Shown: positions 22,911-33,676 of the stretch, piece by piece
Layout of the letters: each line of letters opens with the position of its first letter
Position numbering within the stretch: position 1 is the first letter of the stretch
Assembly (NCBI RefSeq): GCF_005239225.2
Contig: NC_133284.1
Location: forward strand, 29,560,339 to 29,624,338
DNA: 64,000 nt
Direction: 5' to 3'
Source: Populus alba
Taxonomy: Eukaryota; Streptophyta; Magnoliopsida; Malpighiales; Salicaceae
Position numbers and translations under genes: made by a program
The notes under the pieces: generated by a model
Databases searched by the model: none
The model's input: only the letters and a program-made list of their open reading frames with translations
What the model was told of the DNA's origin: nothing

Positions 22911-24240
22911 CCATAAAGTACACTTTAGCTCTCTTTGTTTTTGGTATTTAATTTCAGTCCTTATTTTTTTTTTACCATTTTATAAAGAGTTTTGCTTGAT
23001 TTCAATTTAGTCATTCAATTATATTTTTTCATATGTTATTTTTTTTTCAATTTTATCCTTACTTTCTTGATTTTTTTTTCTCAATTCTCTTGTTAAAGTT
23101 TTATAGGTTTTCAATTTCATCATTCAATCAAAATCTAATGTGTATTGTTTTTTTCAATTTAACCCTTGTTTTTTTAATTTGTTTTTGCTTTTGTTAAAGT
23201 TAATTTTCTTTTCAATTTAACCCTCCAATTGAAATTTGTTTTACTACCCTCTGATTTATTTTTTATTTTTATTTTCACCCTTATTTTTTTAATTATATTT
23301 TTTTGCTTTAGATCCTTTTGTGTGGTTGATTTTTTCCTAGGTTTCATCCTCCGACATTTAATTTTTAAGGATCAGCTTTACAATTTTTTAATTTATTGTG
23401 CTTCCAATCTAATGACTCGAGTCACATGTTTGAAAAGTTAATGCCGATCGACATTTTTTTTTTGCTAATTTTCTTTTCTGATTTTATCATTTGACATTAT
23501 TATTTTTTTAAAAAAATAGTTTTGCGATTATCTTCAATTTCTTTTTTATCGGTTTATTTTAGCCTCATGACCTAAGCCATGGGTTTTGCAGGCCTTTTTT
23601 TAATATAGTTTTTTTTTAAAAAAATTGTTTTATATGTATTTAATTTTTAAAGATATTATTTTGATTCATTTGTATTTTTTTTATTTTATATGGATGAACT
23701 TTATTTTTAGATTATATTTCTAATATGTGAAACCTCACATGATATTTTTTTTCCTTTTATTTTATTTAATCATTTTCATGTGTGTGTTTATTTCTATTAT
23801 TATTTGATTTAATAAAAAACTAATTTTATTAAACAAATTAAGTAAACATATCCGGATAAATGTCCCATGTTACGGACCATATATCCTAGTCTACAATTAT
23901 CTCATAATTTTTCTAGTTTTGCTTTTAGTTATTGTTTATTATTTTCTTTTTGTTCATTTACACAGATAATTATTGATTTATTTTATTAAGTGCTTACGCG
24001 GACCAAATATCTTGATATACAGTTATTTTTTAATTTTTTTAGTTTTGCTTTTAGTTATTATTAATAAATTTTTTTACTCACACAAATGGTTATTGACTTA
24101 TTTAATTAAGTGCTTACATAAAATTTTTAATTTAAATTTAGGTTTTTTCATGTAAAAAAATATGTTGAAAAAATCTACACATCCAAACTTTTTTATGAGG
24201 AAAAAATATATAAAACACATGGTAAAATGTGGGTCAAGTA
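22911..24240. other. T-rich intergenic repeat DNA
   Basis: Strongly T-rich on the plus strand, with recurring TTTCAATTTnATCCTT words. A similar T-rich segment lies at about 56.64-57.62 kb, so this is probably an old dispersed repeat. Open frames here are runs of F/I/L and are not genes. Confidence 0.5.
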
Positions 24241-25840
24241 GTTAGTAATATATACTTGTTGTCAAAAACATATTTGCATAAAAAAAATGTTAAATTTAAA
24301 AAAGAAAAGAGAGAACGAATAACACAGAGACAAGACGAAGAACAGGAGACAGACAAAAAACACATAGAGCAGGGGAGGAAGATGCAAACAGAGGAAGAAT
24401 AAAATAAAGCAAAAAAAGAGCCAGAAATCAGAGAAGAAGGGAAGGAAAAACAGAAGCAGAGGGGAACATTGGTTAACCAGCCCTCACCGTCATCTTCGTC
24501 TTTAGGCAGCAGCTCCAGGTACACTCTTCTTCCTCTTCCCCTCTCTGCAAATTCAGTTGTTACAAAGGCCTGTGTGCAAAGCATGCGTGAGTAATTCACA
24601 TAAACAGGCACAATAACCAGCCGAGTCATACTTTGAACTAGTGACTAGGCTAGGCCAGCTGGATCCAGTCCAATCTAAAAAAATAATAACTGGTCTCTGC
24701 CTGAACCTCAGGTCCAGTCGGCCCATTCTTATTTTTACCATTTTGTTTTGATATTAAGCTGAATGAGTTCTTTTTAGATATGAGAAAATTTCAAAAAAAA
24801 TTATGGATTTTTAAAATTTATTTGTAGGTCTCTTGTATTTTTTAAAAGTATTTCACCGTATAATCGATCATTGAATTTTTATTATGAAATTCAAATCTGA
24901 TATAAGATACTTTTTTTTACAAAAAAATAATAAAAATAAAAAATATGCGTGCATTGATTTTAAAATTATTTTATTGGTTTATTTACTGACGTCAGAGTCA
25001 GGAATACTATATGTTTTTTTTACTATGTAATATTTACCAATGCTAGAGTTAGAAGTATCTGTAGTTGAATATTTACTGACATTAAAATCAGGAATATTAT
25101 AAGCAAACAATCATATCATAAACTAACAAACTTTTAGTAATTTAAGTCAAAACCAACAATGTAGTCTGCTTCGAGTAGGATGTTTAAGATGTAATAATAT
25201 ATATTTTTTTATGTAATTAGTCTCGTAATATATAATCTCTCCTGATTATTTAGGATTTTTATTGAACATAATACGAGATGACGACTTTTTAAACAAGACT
25301 TGTCTCAATTAAAAAATGAGATGTTTGAAATCTATTTTTTTTATTATTATTTTTAAGACCATCACGAAATCGGGTATGATAATTTTAATTATAAAATTTA
25401 TTTTGAGAAAAAAAATTTAAACCAAAGTAATTAATTTAATAACAATACTAAATATTTCTTCAAATATAAACCTTTTCTTTTAGGTTTGGAAAAATTTTGG
25501 TCCTATCAGCGTGGTGTAAATCTATAAACTAGTGTGTGTATAAATTTTCATTAGCGAATTAGTTGACTCGATGAATATAGAAAGGGATCTTTGACTTGAG
25601 CACGAAATCAATGTTGAGTCAACAATCATCGAAAGCCAAGCGGGATCGAGACCCGTCGAATATGTTGGGGGAAAAACAAAGCCCTTAGGGAAGGGGGCCG
25701 TCGCGCCTGCGCTTCCTTAAATGCCGGCTAGCTTTCACATGCTTATTTTGATCTTTCCTCAGCTATATTTATATGTTTCACTATCAATTATATAATGTGA
25801 CACCTGTACAGATGAGCAAGACAGTTCTAACTTCTAGATC
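24241..25840. other. Intergenic stretch; purine-rich tract and GC island
   Basis: Positions 24295-24455 are almost pure purine on the plus strand. Positions 25600-25740 are clearly GC-richer than their surroundings (GGGGGCCGTCGCGCCTGCGC). Neither contains a recognisable gene. Confidence 0.4.
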
Positions 25841-25844
25841 TCTC

Positions 25845-26040
25845 TCTCTCTCTTTTTTAACCCGAGGTGTTCGGGCCAACTTACGCGCACCATGACTAAT
25901 CCTTGGACCCACTGAACATCCTGCAAGCCCAATAAGCAGGTAAAGCACCACGGAGTGATAGGCTGGTATTCTTAAAGATCAAACTCGGGACAGTCGCAAG
26001 GCAAGTCTTGCAGTTGACCACTGAACTAGACTCTCAGGTG
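25845..26040 (-). mobile_element. tRNA-derived SINE, minus strand
   Basis: On the minus strand the sequence reads CCTGAGAGTCTAGTTCAGTGG (A-box-like), then GTCCCGAGTTTGATC (B-box-like). A body follows, ending GCGCGTAAGTTGGCCCGAAC at the plus-strand left end, next to a CT/T tract (25842-25859). The architecture is that of a plant SINE of the type that shares a GGTGTTCGGGCCA motif. It is not a functional tRNA. Confidence 0.6.
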
Positions 26041-27105
26041 TTTCTCGATCTCTCTCTTGTAGGTCCTCGTGATGGGGTTTCTGATTGATAATTTGGCAGT
26101 TAATTTCATCGTTTGACAATGTTATACAGGTTAGAAATATGGGTTTCGATTTTCAAAATCTCTGAACTATCAATATTGGCTACAAGTACAATAGGAGGCC
26201 ACCTTCGCAAGCAGGTTTCAAGGATCATGCAACTGGTTGAGCAAGAGGATTACCGGAAGATCGATGCGTAATGATCAATCAAACTAGCTGATTGGTTGGC
26301 ACGGGAAAATAGACGGCAAGTACAACACAAGCAATAATTTTTTAATATTTTAATTAAAGTTTTCAATTCAAAAATATATATAGTTTTATAAAATTATTAT
26401 TTTTACATGAAACAATTAATTAATTCATGCACCTAGATCAACTAGTCAAGTAGTTGAACAAAAAAATTAACAATAAAATTACATGTTAAGTTGTTGCATT
26501 TTAAAAAACCTAACATATTTAAATGTTATTATTCTGAAATATAATAATTATTTTATCATGTTTAATAATAACAATATTTAATAAATATAGCGTTTTAGAA
26601 GTGTGAAAAGGTAAAAATATGTTATTCTATGGTATCCTGCCGAAACTTTTAACTTATTCTGCTAGTTTTCTTAACAAAATCAGATTTCTTTAATTTTACA
26701 AAAACAGAAAGAAATGAACACCCACAAATCTAAGACTAAAGACAAGCAAGCTGAAATGAGTACCATGCATGGAGAGAAACAAAGCAGATAAATAAGAATT
26801 CCCAGCATACGAAAGAACAGCAGTAAGGTGCTAATCAGTCCACAGGACAAGGAAAGGAAATTTGGGGACCAGCCCCGTCACTGTCCCCGATCACACTGCA
26901 TGAACAAGAAAAATAGGAGGCAACTGAACAGCGGACAAGATGCTGCTTCGAGTAATTATGATCAACCTAGCTCTCTAACTAAAATAAGCAAGAGTTATAT
27001 CATATGAATAGTACAAGGAATCTTAATAGAGAAACGGTGAAGAGAGCTTTGCCCGACAGAAATGGCGTTCATATGAACAATACAAGGAATCTAAATAGCA
27101 TGCAG
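26041..27105. other. Intergenic DNA and 3' UTR of the cis-prenyltransferase gene
   Basis: No further gene is supported. Positions 26730-27000 resemble the 18.53-18.86 kb part of the AIRP2-like gene (AAATGAGTAC, GAACAGCAGTAAGGT, ACAGGACAAGGAAAGGAAA, TGATCAACCTAGCTCTCTAA), suggesting an old duplicated segment. The part nearest 27105 is the probable 3' UTR. Confidence 0.45.
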
Positions 27106-28631
27106 TTATGAATGTCGTCCACCATAGCGTCTCTGCCTCTGCTGATAGGAAGTCAAGGCCTCTATAAACTCAGCTTTTCCAAAGTCAGGCCAGAGCGCTT
27201 CTGCAAAGAAAAGCTCAGTGTAGGCCAGTTGCCACAGTAAGAAATTGCTGATCCGAAGTTCTCCGCTGGTTCTTATCAATAAATCAGGACATGGATACTG
27301 GGAACAATTTGTTTCCAACTCCTGTTCAAGTAGGCTTTCATCGATGTCTTCCAGCTGAACAATACCATCCTTCACCTTGTGAGCAATGCTTTTGCATGCT
27401 TGTGTAACATCATATTTCCCACTATAGCTGATTGCCAAGATGAGGTGGAGTCTGCAATTGTCTCTCGTCTTCTCCTCTACATCACTTACCAGTTTCTTTA
27501 GAGGCTCTGGGAGCCTGGAGGAGTCTCCAATTGTAGAGACTCGAATACCCTTCCTGTGAGTAGCAAAAGAAGCATCAAGACCAATAAAAGTATAGATCAA
27601 ACTGATAGACACCATTCAATGTTTATGTTATTTTCAAATGGCTTTGCATGGCATTTCTACGGCAGTGACGCCATAAACATGAAATAATATTTCACTGGTT
27701 ATTATTCATTTGATCACTCAACATTTCTATTCAAATTCACATTCATTATATCGCCTGCACACAAATCAAGCCAAACTTCTGTCAATCAGAGAGGATCTAC
27801 GATTAGGTTGACACTAAAACATGCTGTTGATCATATAAAGGAACCTTTTTTTGGAGCAAAACTTTCATCCAGAACTATCTTTGGATAGAAAGTCCAGACC
27901 TTATTATGTAAACTAGACAAAAATATGAAGACACTGGATAGATGGTAAGAGAGAATGGACTAGCAGATAGAGAGCTACCTCATAAAGTAATCCAACTCGG
28001 ACTGCAACATCCTTTCAAATAAACTCAACAAGAAAACAACCTCCATCTGCACTACAGCAAGTTAATCCACTCTTCACTTCCCTGTCTTAAGAACTCAAAT
28101 CACAATCAAAGTGTGTGTGTGTGTGTGTATAATCAAATTTAAGGCCTTTTACTTCAAGAATTTGTGAACTGATCACTACTAAAATACCTGCCAAATTAAA
28201 GAAAGGAAAAGAGATAGAAGGCTGCTTACCTTAGGCCTAGTCCAATTGTCATAAGAAAAGGCAAAAACAGTGAGCACTCTAATCCCCCACTCACAACACG
28301 ACTTTATAAGCTCCCTAAGTGACCGTCCACCAGCTTCATGCCCAGCAGATGCTGCTGAAAACCCTTGCTGCCTGGCCCACTTCGCATTGCCATCCATTAT
28401 CACTGCCACGTGCCGGGGCATCACCTCCCTCCGTAGACCCTCCGGCAATGGCACCACCGCCCCTCCTTTATTTTCTTTGTCTTTGAGAGCCAAGTCATGC
28501 TCGGCCGCGAGAAGTAAAGTAGGGAACCGGGGCGTTTGGTCTCTTCTGTTTCGAAAGAGAAAGTGTTTAGCTTTTTGAGGCGTTGGAATATTGTTGTTGT
28601 AAATTTGTTTTGGAAAATTCAAGGATTGCAT
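27106..28631 (-). CDS. cis-prenyltransferase (dehydrodolichyl/polyprenyl diphosphate synthase type; 3 exons, 305 aa)
   Basis: Exons in transcript order are 28230-28631, 27979-28046 and 27106-27553, with GT/AG introns; the sum of 918 nt gives 305 aa. The enzyme would condense isopentenyl diphosphates in cis onto an allylic starter. Visible conserved regions are region I ([17 protein letters not shown], catalytic D80), [11 protein letters not shown] (residues 123-132), IGDSSRLP, a YSGKYDV segment at 200-206, and region V ([19 protein letters not shown]), ending in QRRYGGR. FSYDNW replaces the common FSSENW. The first roughly 55 residues are poor in acids and rich in basic and hydroxyl residues, compatible with a plastid transit peptide, but ER or other targeting cannot be excluded. 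The length fits the homomeric plant subfamily. The chain-length product cannot be predicted from sequence. Confidence 0.92.
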
Positions 28632-28967
28632 TATCCGTTTTAAAAGTTGAGCAGTTAGCAGTGTTTAAGCAGCGCTTCGCTTATGCTGCTCAAAAAACCA
28701 CTTGCCTGCTTGCTACGAGTATTGGTTTTTATGACCGTTGGTTGCTTCTAACTTGTATAAGTAGAGGCAAGGCAGCATCCAAATCCTGTAAAACGAAACC
28801 CATACACTTGCCAGCTGCTAGCTTTAGATTGGTTTGCCAACGTGAAATGAATGGATTAATTTCTCCCCTTTTGTCTTTTCTTCAAATTATTTGAATACAT
28901 TTAAACTTGTTCTTTTAAATTCGTTTTCGGTTCAACAACTTGGGATACTTTCCTTCTTCATGCCCAT

Positions 28968-29166
28968 TTGATATTGTAGTAACGATAATGATTTAAAGTA
29001 TTTTTAATTTAGTAATACATTAAAATAATATATTTTTTTTATTTTTTAAAAATTATTTTTGACATCAGCATATTAAAACGATTTGAAAACATAAATTTTT
29101 TTTATTTTATGCCAAAAAAATTTAAATTTTGAGAGAACACGGTTTGCACCGCGTTCCCAAACATGC
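28968..29166. mobile_element. AT-rich MITE-like element, copy 2
   Basis: About 200 bp running from GATATTGTAGTAACGATAAT to CACCGCGTTCCCAAACA, with the internal phrase CAGCATATTAAAACGATTTG. The terminal words TTTGATATTGTAGTAAC and TTCCCAAACA are partly complementary. It is related to the 20.17 and 57.64 kb copies. Confidence 0.55.
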
Positions 29167-30300
29167 TTGAATCATCACCTCTCTTAATTAAACTCAGGCT
29201 TGATGGAAAAAGAAATGGAGATAATTCCAGTGACGGGTGACTATTCCACGCGAACCTTGTTTAGATTTATTTACTAAAAAAAGGTACAACTTATATCTCA
29301 AAATTCTTTTTGCCGAGGAATGATATTATTTGGTGTTTGGATAATAATTAATCACGTGTTCACATCAATATTTTCTTCTCCGAAGCTTACAAAGTATTTA
29401 AATAGTGGTAGAAGTCCCAACACCTGTAAAACATTCTTTTTTGGTGGGGTTTAGAGACTCTCGGATAATAAAATCAATAACTTATAAGTAGGAGATTGTA
29501 ATAAATGAAAGAAATAGTTTTAAATTCCATGAACAAGAGTGTTTGTTCTTTTTTTGGTATGATAAATGATTTAAGGATTAAGGTAAGAATGCTTTGAGAG
29601 TAAAAATTATGAACCCTTTACCTGGATGGTCCAGAGGGTATTTATATCCCTGAATCTTGTTGTATTGATGGAGCACAGGGGATGAAGAGTCATTTTCCCT
29701 TAATAGCAGTAATGATAGATAAACATGTTTTACACATTATTGATGAGGTGAAAAAGTGATAGGCCTCCTAGAGATCTTTTATACACCTATAGATATAGAG
29801 AGATATTTATTTCTAACATAAATAGTTCATTTTAACAATATAAGAATAGATAAAAGGAGCTTTATGGTCTTGATATGGGTCTATAATGACCTCTAGTCAA
29901 TTGGGGTTTGGCACGTATCCAAGCCAATGAGAGATAGATCTGGCAACTTGTTATACCTATATTTGTTTGGGCTTAGAACGTTGCCAAGCACAAGTATGTT
30001 AGGTTTGATAACTCACCTGATCCATGCTTATTTAGGCTTAAAACATGGTCGAATCCATATATATTGGGTCTAGCGACTTGCTAGACCTACATTCACTTCG
30101 GCCTAGTATGTGGTCGAATCCAAGTATATTGGATATGACAACTCGTCAGACTTATGTTCACTTGAGCTCAGCATGTGACCAAATCCAAGTATGTTGGATC
30201 TAGCAAACCAAGTATGACTGGGTTACCTAGGGCACCAACAAACTTGTTAGGGTAAATTTTATCATTACTACCTTTGTATTTATGTATGAGTTATGGTACT
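29167..30300. other. Noncoding retroelement-derived DNA with a 65-bp tandem array
   Basis: No gene is supported. The array at 29939-30198 is listed separately. The remainder probably belongs to the same decayed gypsy-type element as the coding relic that follows. Confidence 0.4.
29939..30198 (+). repeat. Tandem array, four 65-bp units
   Basis: Four units start at 29939, 30004, 30069 and 30134, each exactly 65 bp, with an imperfect partial unit just before. The shared core is TCTAGCGACTTGCTAGACCT and GTGGTCGAATCCAAGTATAT. The units have diverged, so the array is old. Confidence 0.85.
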
Positions 30301-30305
30301 TGTTT

Positions 30306-32290
30306 CCCTTATAAGGGTTTGTGAGGTATGTCTTTTGTTATTACAACTCGAGTCTGACTTGGCTCCACCCCAACAGGTTTGCCACATTTTCTGCTTTCAA
30401 TAAGTTGTTGGGAATCCTCAAGGTGAAGCTTATGGTTAGAGTATTCAGACACTATTATATGTTAATCAATAGTGCTGAAGGGAGGCCTTCCATCCTTTGG
30501 TTTTTTACTTTTTTTTCTACTAGGTTAAGAGGGCTTATGAAAGGCACTTTCAAAAGTAAATCCACTCATATAAAGAAATGAAGGGGAAAATAGGTGATAA
30601 TAAAACTCAATGGTGGCTAGACCTCATATAGGCTACATTATTATATAGGGTTGCTCCCACTTTTGAAGAGTGCCCCTAGTGGTGTGACCAATAAGCCTCT
30701 CCTCAATGAGGAAGAGGAAAGGCTATGCAGTAGGCTATGTTAGCTTTAGACAAAGTACAAAATCAACTTCATGACTCAAAGACTTTATTAGCCTTCTGAT
30801 AACAGTATGCCATTTTCTCATTTGTTTATTTTAGCCTAGCATTTTATTCATCATCCAACTTTTTCCTTGTGTTGGATTCTCACCAAGAGTAGCTAAATCA
30901 AATTTTATTGAGTCTACATCATTTACGCCTAGCCACGTGACCACCTTAACACCTAGTTGTGCCTCCTTGTTTGAAGACCTTTCAGTCTTCCTCTTAGAGG
31001 AATCCATGGTATCTAGGAGGATAGGTATATAAGAAGCTCTCATAGATGTTGAGGGTCCCCTAACAACTGCTCATTCAAATGAGGTCAGACATTAAGATAT
31101 TACAAAGGGGAGTTAAACTATAGAGGGGAGTTGATCTCCAATATTAGAGGGTTTCAAGGTGCTTACTCCCACATCGGTCATCCTTAATGTTGCCTCTTGC
31201 TGGAAAAGATGAAGGGTTTGTGTTGCTTCTGACTTTGATGTGGAAGTAATAACTTCTTTAACCAGCACTCCAGCTTCACTCAACCCAATTCCTATGTTTG
31301 CTAGGTCTTCATGCCAGGTGCTTTATACTATAAAGGTGTAGGGATTTTTCTCTAGACTAAACATGAATCATGCTCCCTTCTGCTTTCCCAATATCAACGA
31401 GAAGGAGAGAAGAATTATGAAGTCTATCCTACAAGGGAGGTCCACCATAGGGCCTAGGGGATTGGAGGCAATAGATGTCTTGGACAGGCTGCTCACCTTT
31501 CCCTTTAATGTTAGCACACTAACAAACCCTAACTATTAGTGCCACTTGGTTATAATTGGATAGATGGCCTTTTAGGTATGCATATTTTTTTTATATAATT
31601 TTTATTTTCTAGTGAACTAGTCTTTGAGAGTAATAATTTAACTTATTTTTATCACTTGTTATTTGCATATACCTTCATGATGAGCGCTCATTCGAGAAGT
31701 TGATGAAACGATGAGAGAAGGGTCATGGAAAAAGGTCATTGAGTGGTATCATGCTGATAGGGTAAAAGTGCGTAGAATGGGGGAGGAGAAGAGTGCTCAA
31801 GATGCTGAGTTAATGGCTATTAATGTTTCCCATGCTCAATTGCAAGGGAAACTAAAGGAACAGACCTACATCTTGAGCTCTACTAAAAAGAAGTTTGGGG
31901 AGATGTACAACCGAATAAACTATTTGGAGAAAAAAGTAGTCGAGCTTAAAAAATCCAAAAAAAACCTTGAGGGAGGAGCTAAAGGCAGTAAAAAGGGAGG
32001 CACAGAACTCTTGTATGAGGATAGAGACATTGAATAATTCTTCTTAAGAGATCTATGTTGAATATGAGGAGTCTGTCTTTTTAGTAGAGACCATCGGGGA
32101 TAGGCTCTTTTTATCCAAGACCAACTTGTATTTCTTTAACCGCTCTATAAAAAAGCATGTGGGCTTCAGTGAGTCCTTTTCTAATGGTCAGGTTCCAAAC
32201 TTCAAGGATATCTTCCCTGCAAGAGATGTTATGGCTTACGATGGTGTTTACCTTGCCTAAAAGCCAGGATTGGACAAGAATAAATCCTTT
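30306..32290 (+). pseudogene. Gypsy-type transposon coding relic (gag-like, coiled coil)
   Basis: Plus-strand pieces read LHPNRFATFSAFNKLLGI and AEGRPSILWFFTFF (30321-30581), a charged coiled-coil segment (31711-32037) and NGQVPNFKDIFPARDVMAYD (about 32180-32250). This order resembles the plant 'putative gypsy-type transposon' protein. Stops and frame changes separate the pieces. I recognise the type but not the family with certainty. Confidence 0.5.
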
Positions 32291-32420
32291 TTTTAGTAGA
32301 AATAATTTGTATTGTTTATTTGCCTTGGTCTTGTAGAGTTTTTTTATTTTATTTTTTTTTATTTTTATCATGTAATGAATATTATAGCTTTAAGCCTTGG
32401 ATTTGGCTCTAAGGCCTTGA

Positions 32421-32422
<2 letters not shown>

Positions 32423-32492
<70 letters not shown>
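32423..32492. repeat. (AT)35 microsatellite
   Basis: A pure AT dinucleotide run of about 70 bp. Confidence 0.95.
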
Positions 32493-32494
<2 letters not shown>

Positions 32495-32576
32495 AGTTAC
32501 ATTGTGTTTTATCTTATTATTTTTTATAAGTGTGGATGGAAGGCCTTTTGATAAAGTGATGACCTTTAGGTGGTTT

Positions 32577-32740
32577 GTGTGGGTCCAACGCCTATACTTA
32601 CAAGATTTTTAGGTTGGCATGCTCGGTGGGACATTTTTAGGCATTGTGTATGGGTCCAACACCCATACTTATAAAATTTAGGAAGACAATTTTAGGCCTC
32701 CTATATAGGTCCAGTGCCCATACTTAGAAATTTATTTAAG
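32577..32740 (+). repeat. Irregular tandem repeat, three units
   Basis: Three copies of a GGGTCCAACACCCATACTTA-like word occur at 32581, 32652 and 32707, each followed by TTTAGG-containing spacer. The spacing is 71 and 55 bp. Confidence 0.65.
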
Positions 32741-32929
32741 AAATTTTCTTGGTGAGTTAGGTTATTGCCTCCCTGCCTGGAATGAAGAGGAACTCTCAAT
32801 TGCAAGTATACCCATAATTTGTTTAGTTTGGCTATCCTTAAGAGGATTGGAGATGTCTTTAGGCATTACTAAGAGGGTATGCCAAGTTAGGACTGCATTA
32901 GAGAATGGTGTTATCACACTAGAAAGGTT

Positions 32930-33180
32930 TCATACTCGTCCCTTGGAGAGTGTGAGGTTCTTGCCCTAGAAAGATCTTATACTCATCCCTTGAAGATTAC
33001 GAGGTTGTTGCTCTAGGGAGGTCACATACCCATCCCTTGGAGATTGTGGGGTTGTTGCTCTAGGGAGGTCCCATACCCATCCCTTGGAGATTATGAGGTT
33101 GTTGCCCTAGGAAATTACATACCCATCCATTGGAGATTGTGGGGTTGTTGCCCTAAGGAGATCAAATACTTACCCCTTTG
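32930..33180 (+). repeat. Tandem array of 47-bp units
   Basis: Units with the core CCCTTGGAGATTGTGGGGTT start at 32940, 32987, 33034, 33081 and 33127 (spacing 47, 47, 47, 46), followed by a degenerate unit. The two central units are nearly identical. Confidence 0.88.
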
Positions 33181-33319
33181 AGACTATTTTTCCTTAGGTA
33201 TTATCTAAAGAATATTGAAACATAATTATTTCAAATAAAATATTCATAGATTAAAAATTTATTAAGACTTTGGGAAGTCCAAACTGACATATGATATTTT
33301 TCTAGAAGAATAAAAGTAC

Positions 33320-33660
33320 TTTGTTAGTGGTAATCTCTGTTAAGGCTTCAACTTCAACTTATTTGGTGAAATAATCGACAATTACTAAGACGAACTGTCT
33401 TTTATTGTGACTTTAAGGAATGGACGTAGGATGTTCGTCCCATATTGAGCAAAAAGCTAAGGGAGGTCATGTGGTGATCATTTCTACAAATGGATGATGG
33501 GAGATTGAGGAAAACTTTTTTCATTAGACACATTTCTTCATCAAGTATGTGGCATCATAAGTTATGGTTGGCCAGTAGAAACCTACTTTTATAGTCTGAG
33601 CAGCAAGAGCTCTAAAGCCTACATGTAGACTACATATACCCTCATGTATCTTTTTGATAT
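33320..33660 (-). pseudogene. Ty3/gypsy integrase fragment
   Basis: The minus strand encodes a zinc-binding-like piece (HVGFRALAAQTIKVGFYWPT, then LMKKC) followed after frame breaks by QFVLVIVDYFTK and VEVEAL. These are characteristic of the H2C2 and catalytic core of gypsy integrases. It abuts an Ogre-type LTR, which implies a large internal deletion. Confidence 0.75.
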
Positions 33661-33676
33661 AGAATGTCATCAATGA

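Noticed and set aside
24234..24741. Minus-strand frames opposite a purine-rich tract
   Set aside because: The frames follow from a long polypyrimidine strand (S/F/L runs) and have no recognised domain.
32312..32551. Plus-strand frame with alternating Ile-Tyr
   Set aside because: It is the translation of the (AT)35 microsatellite.
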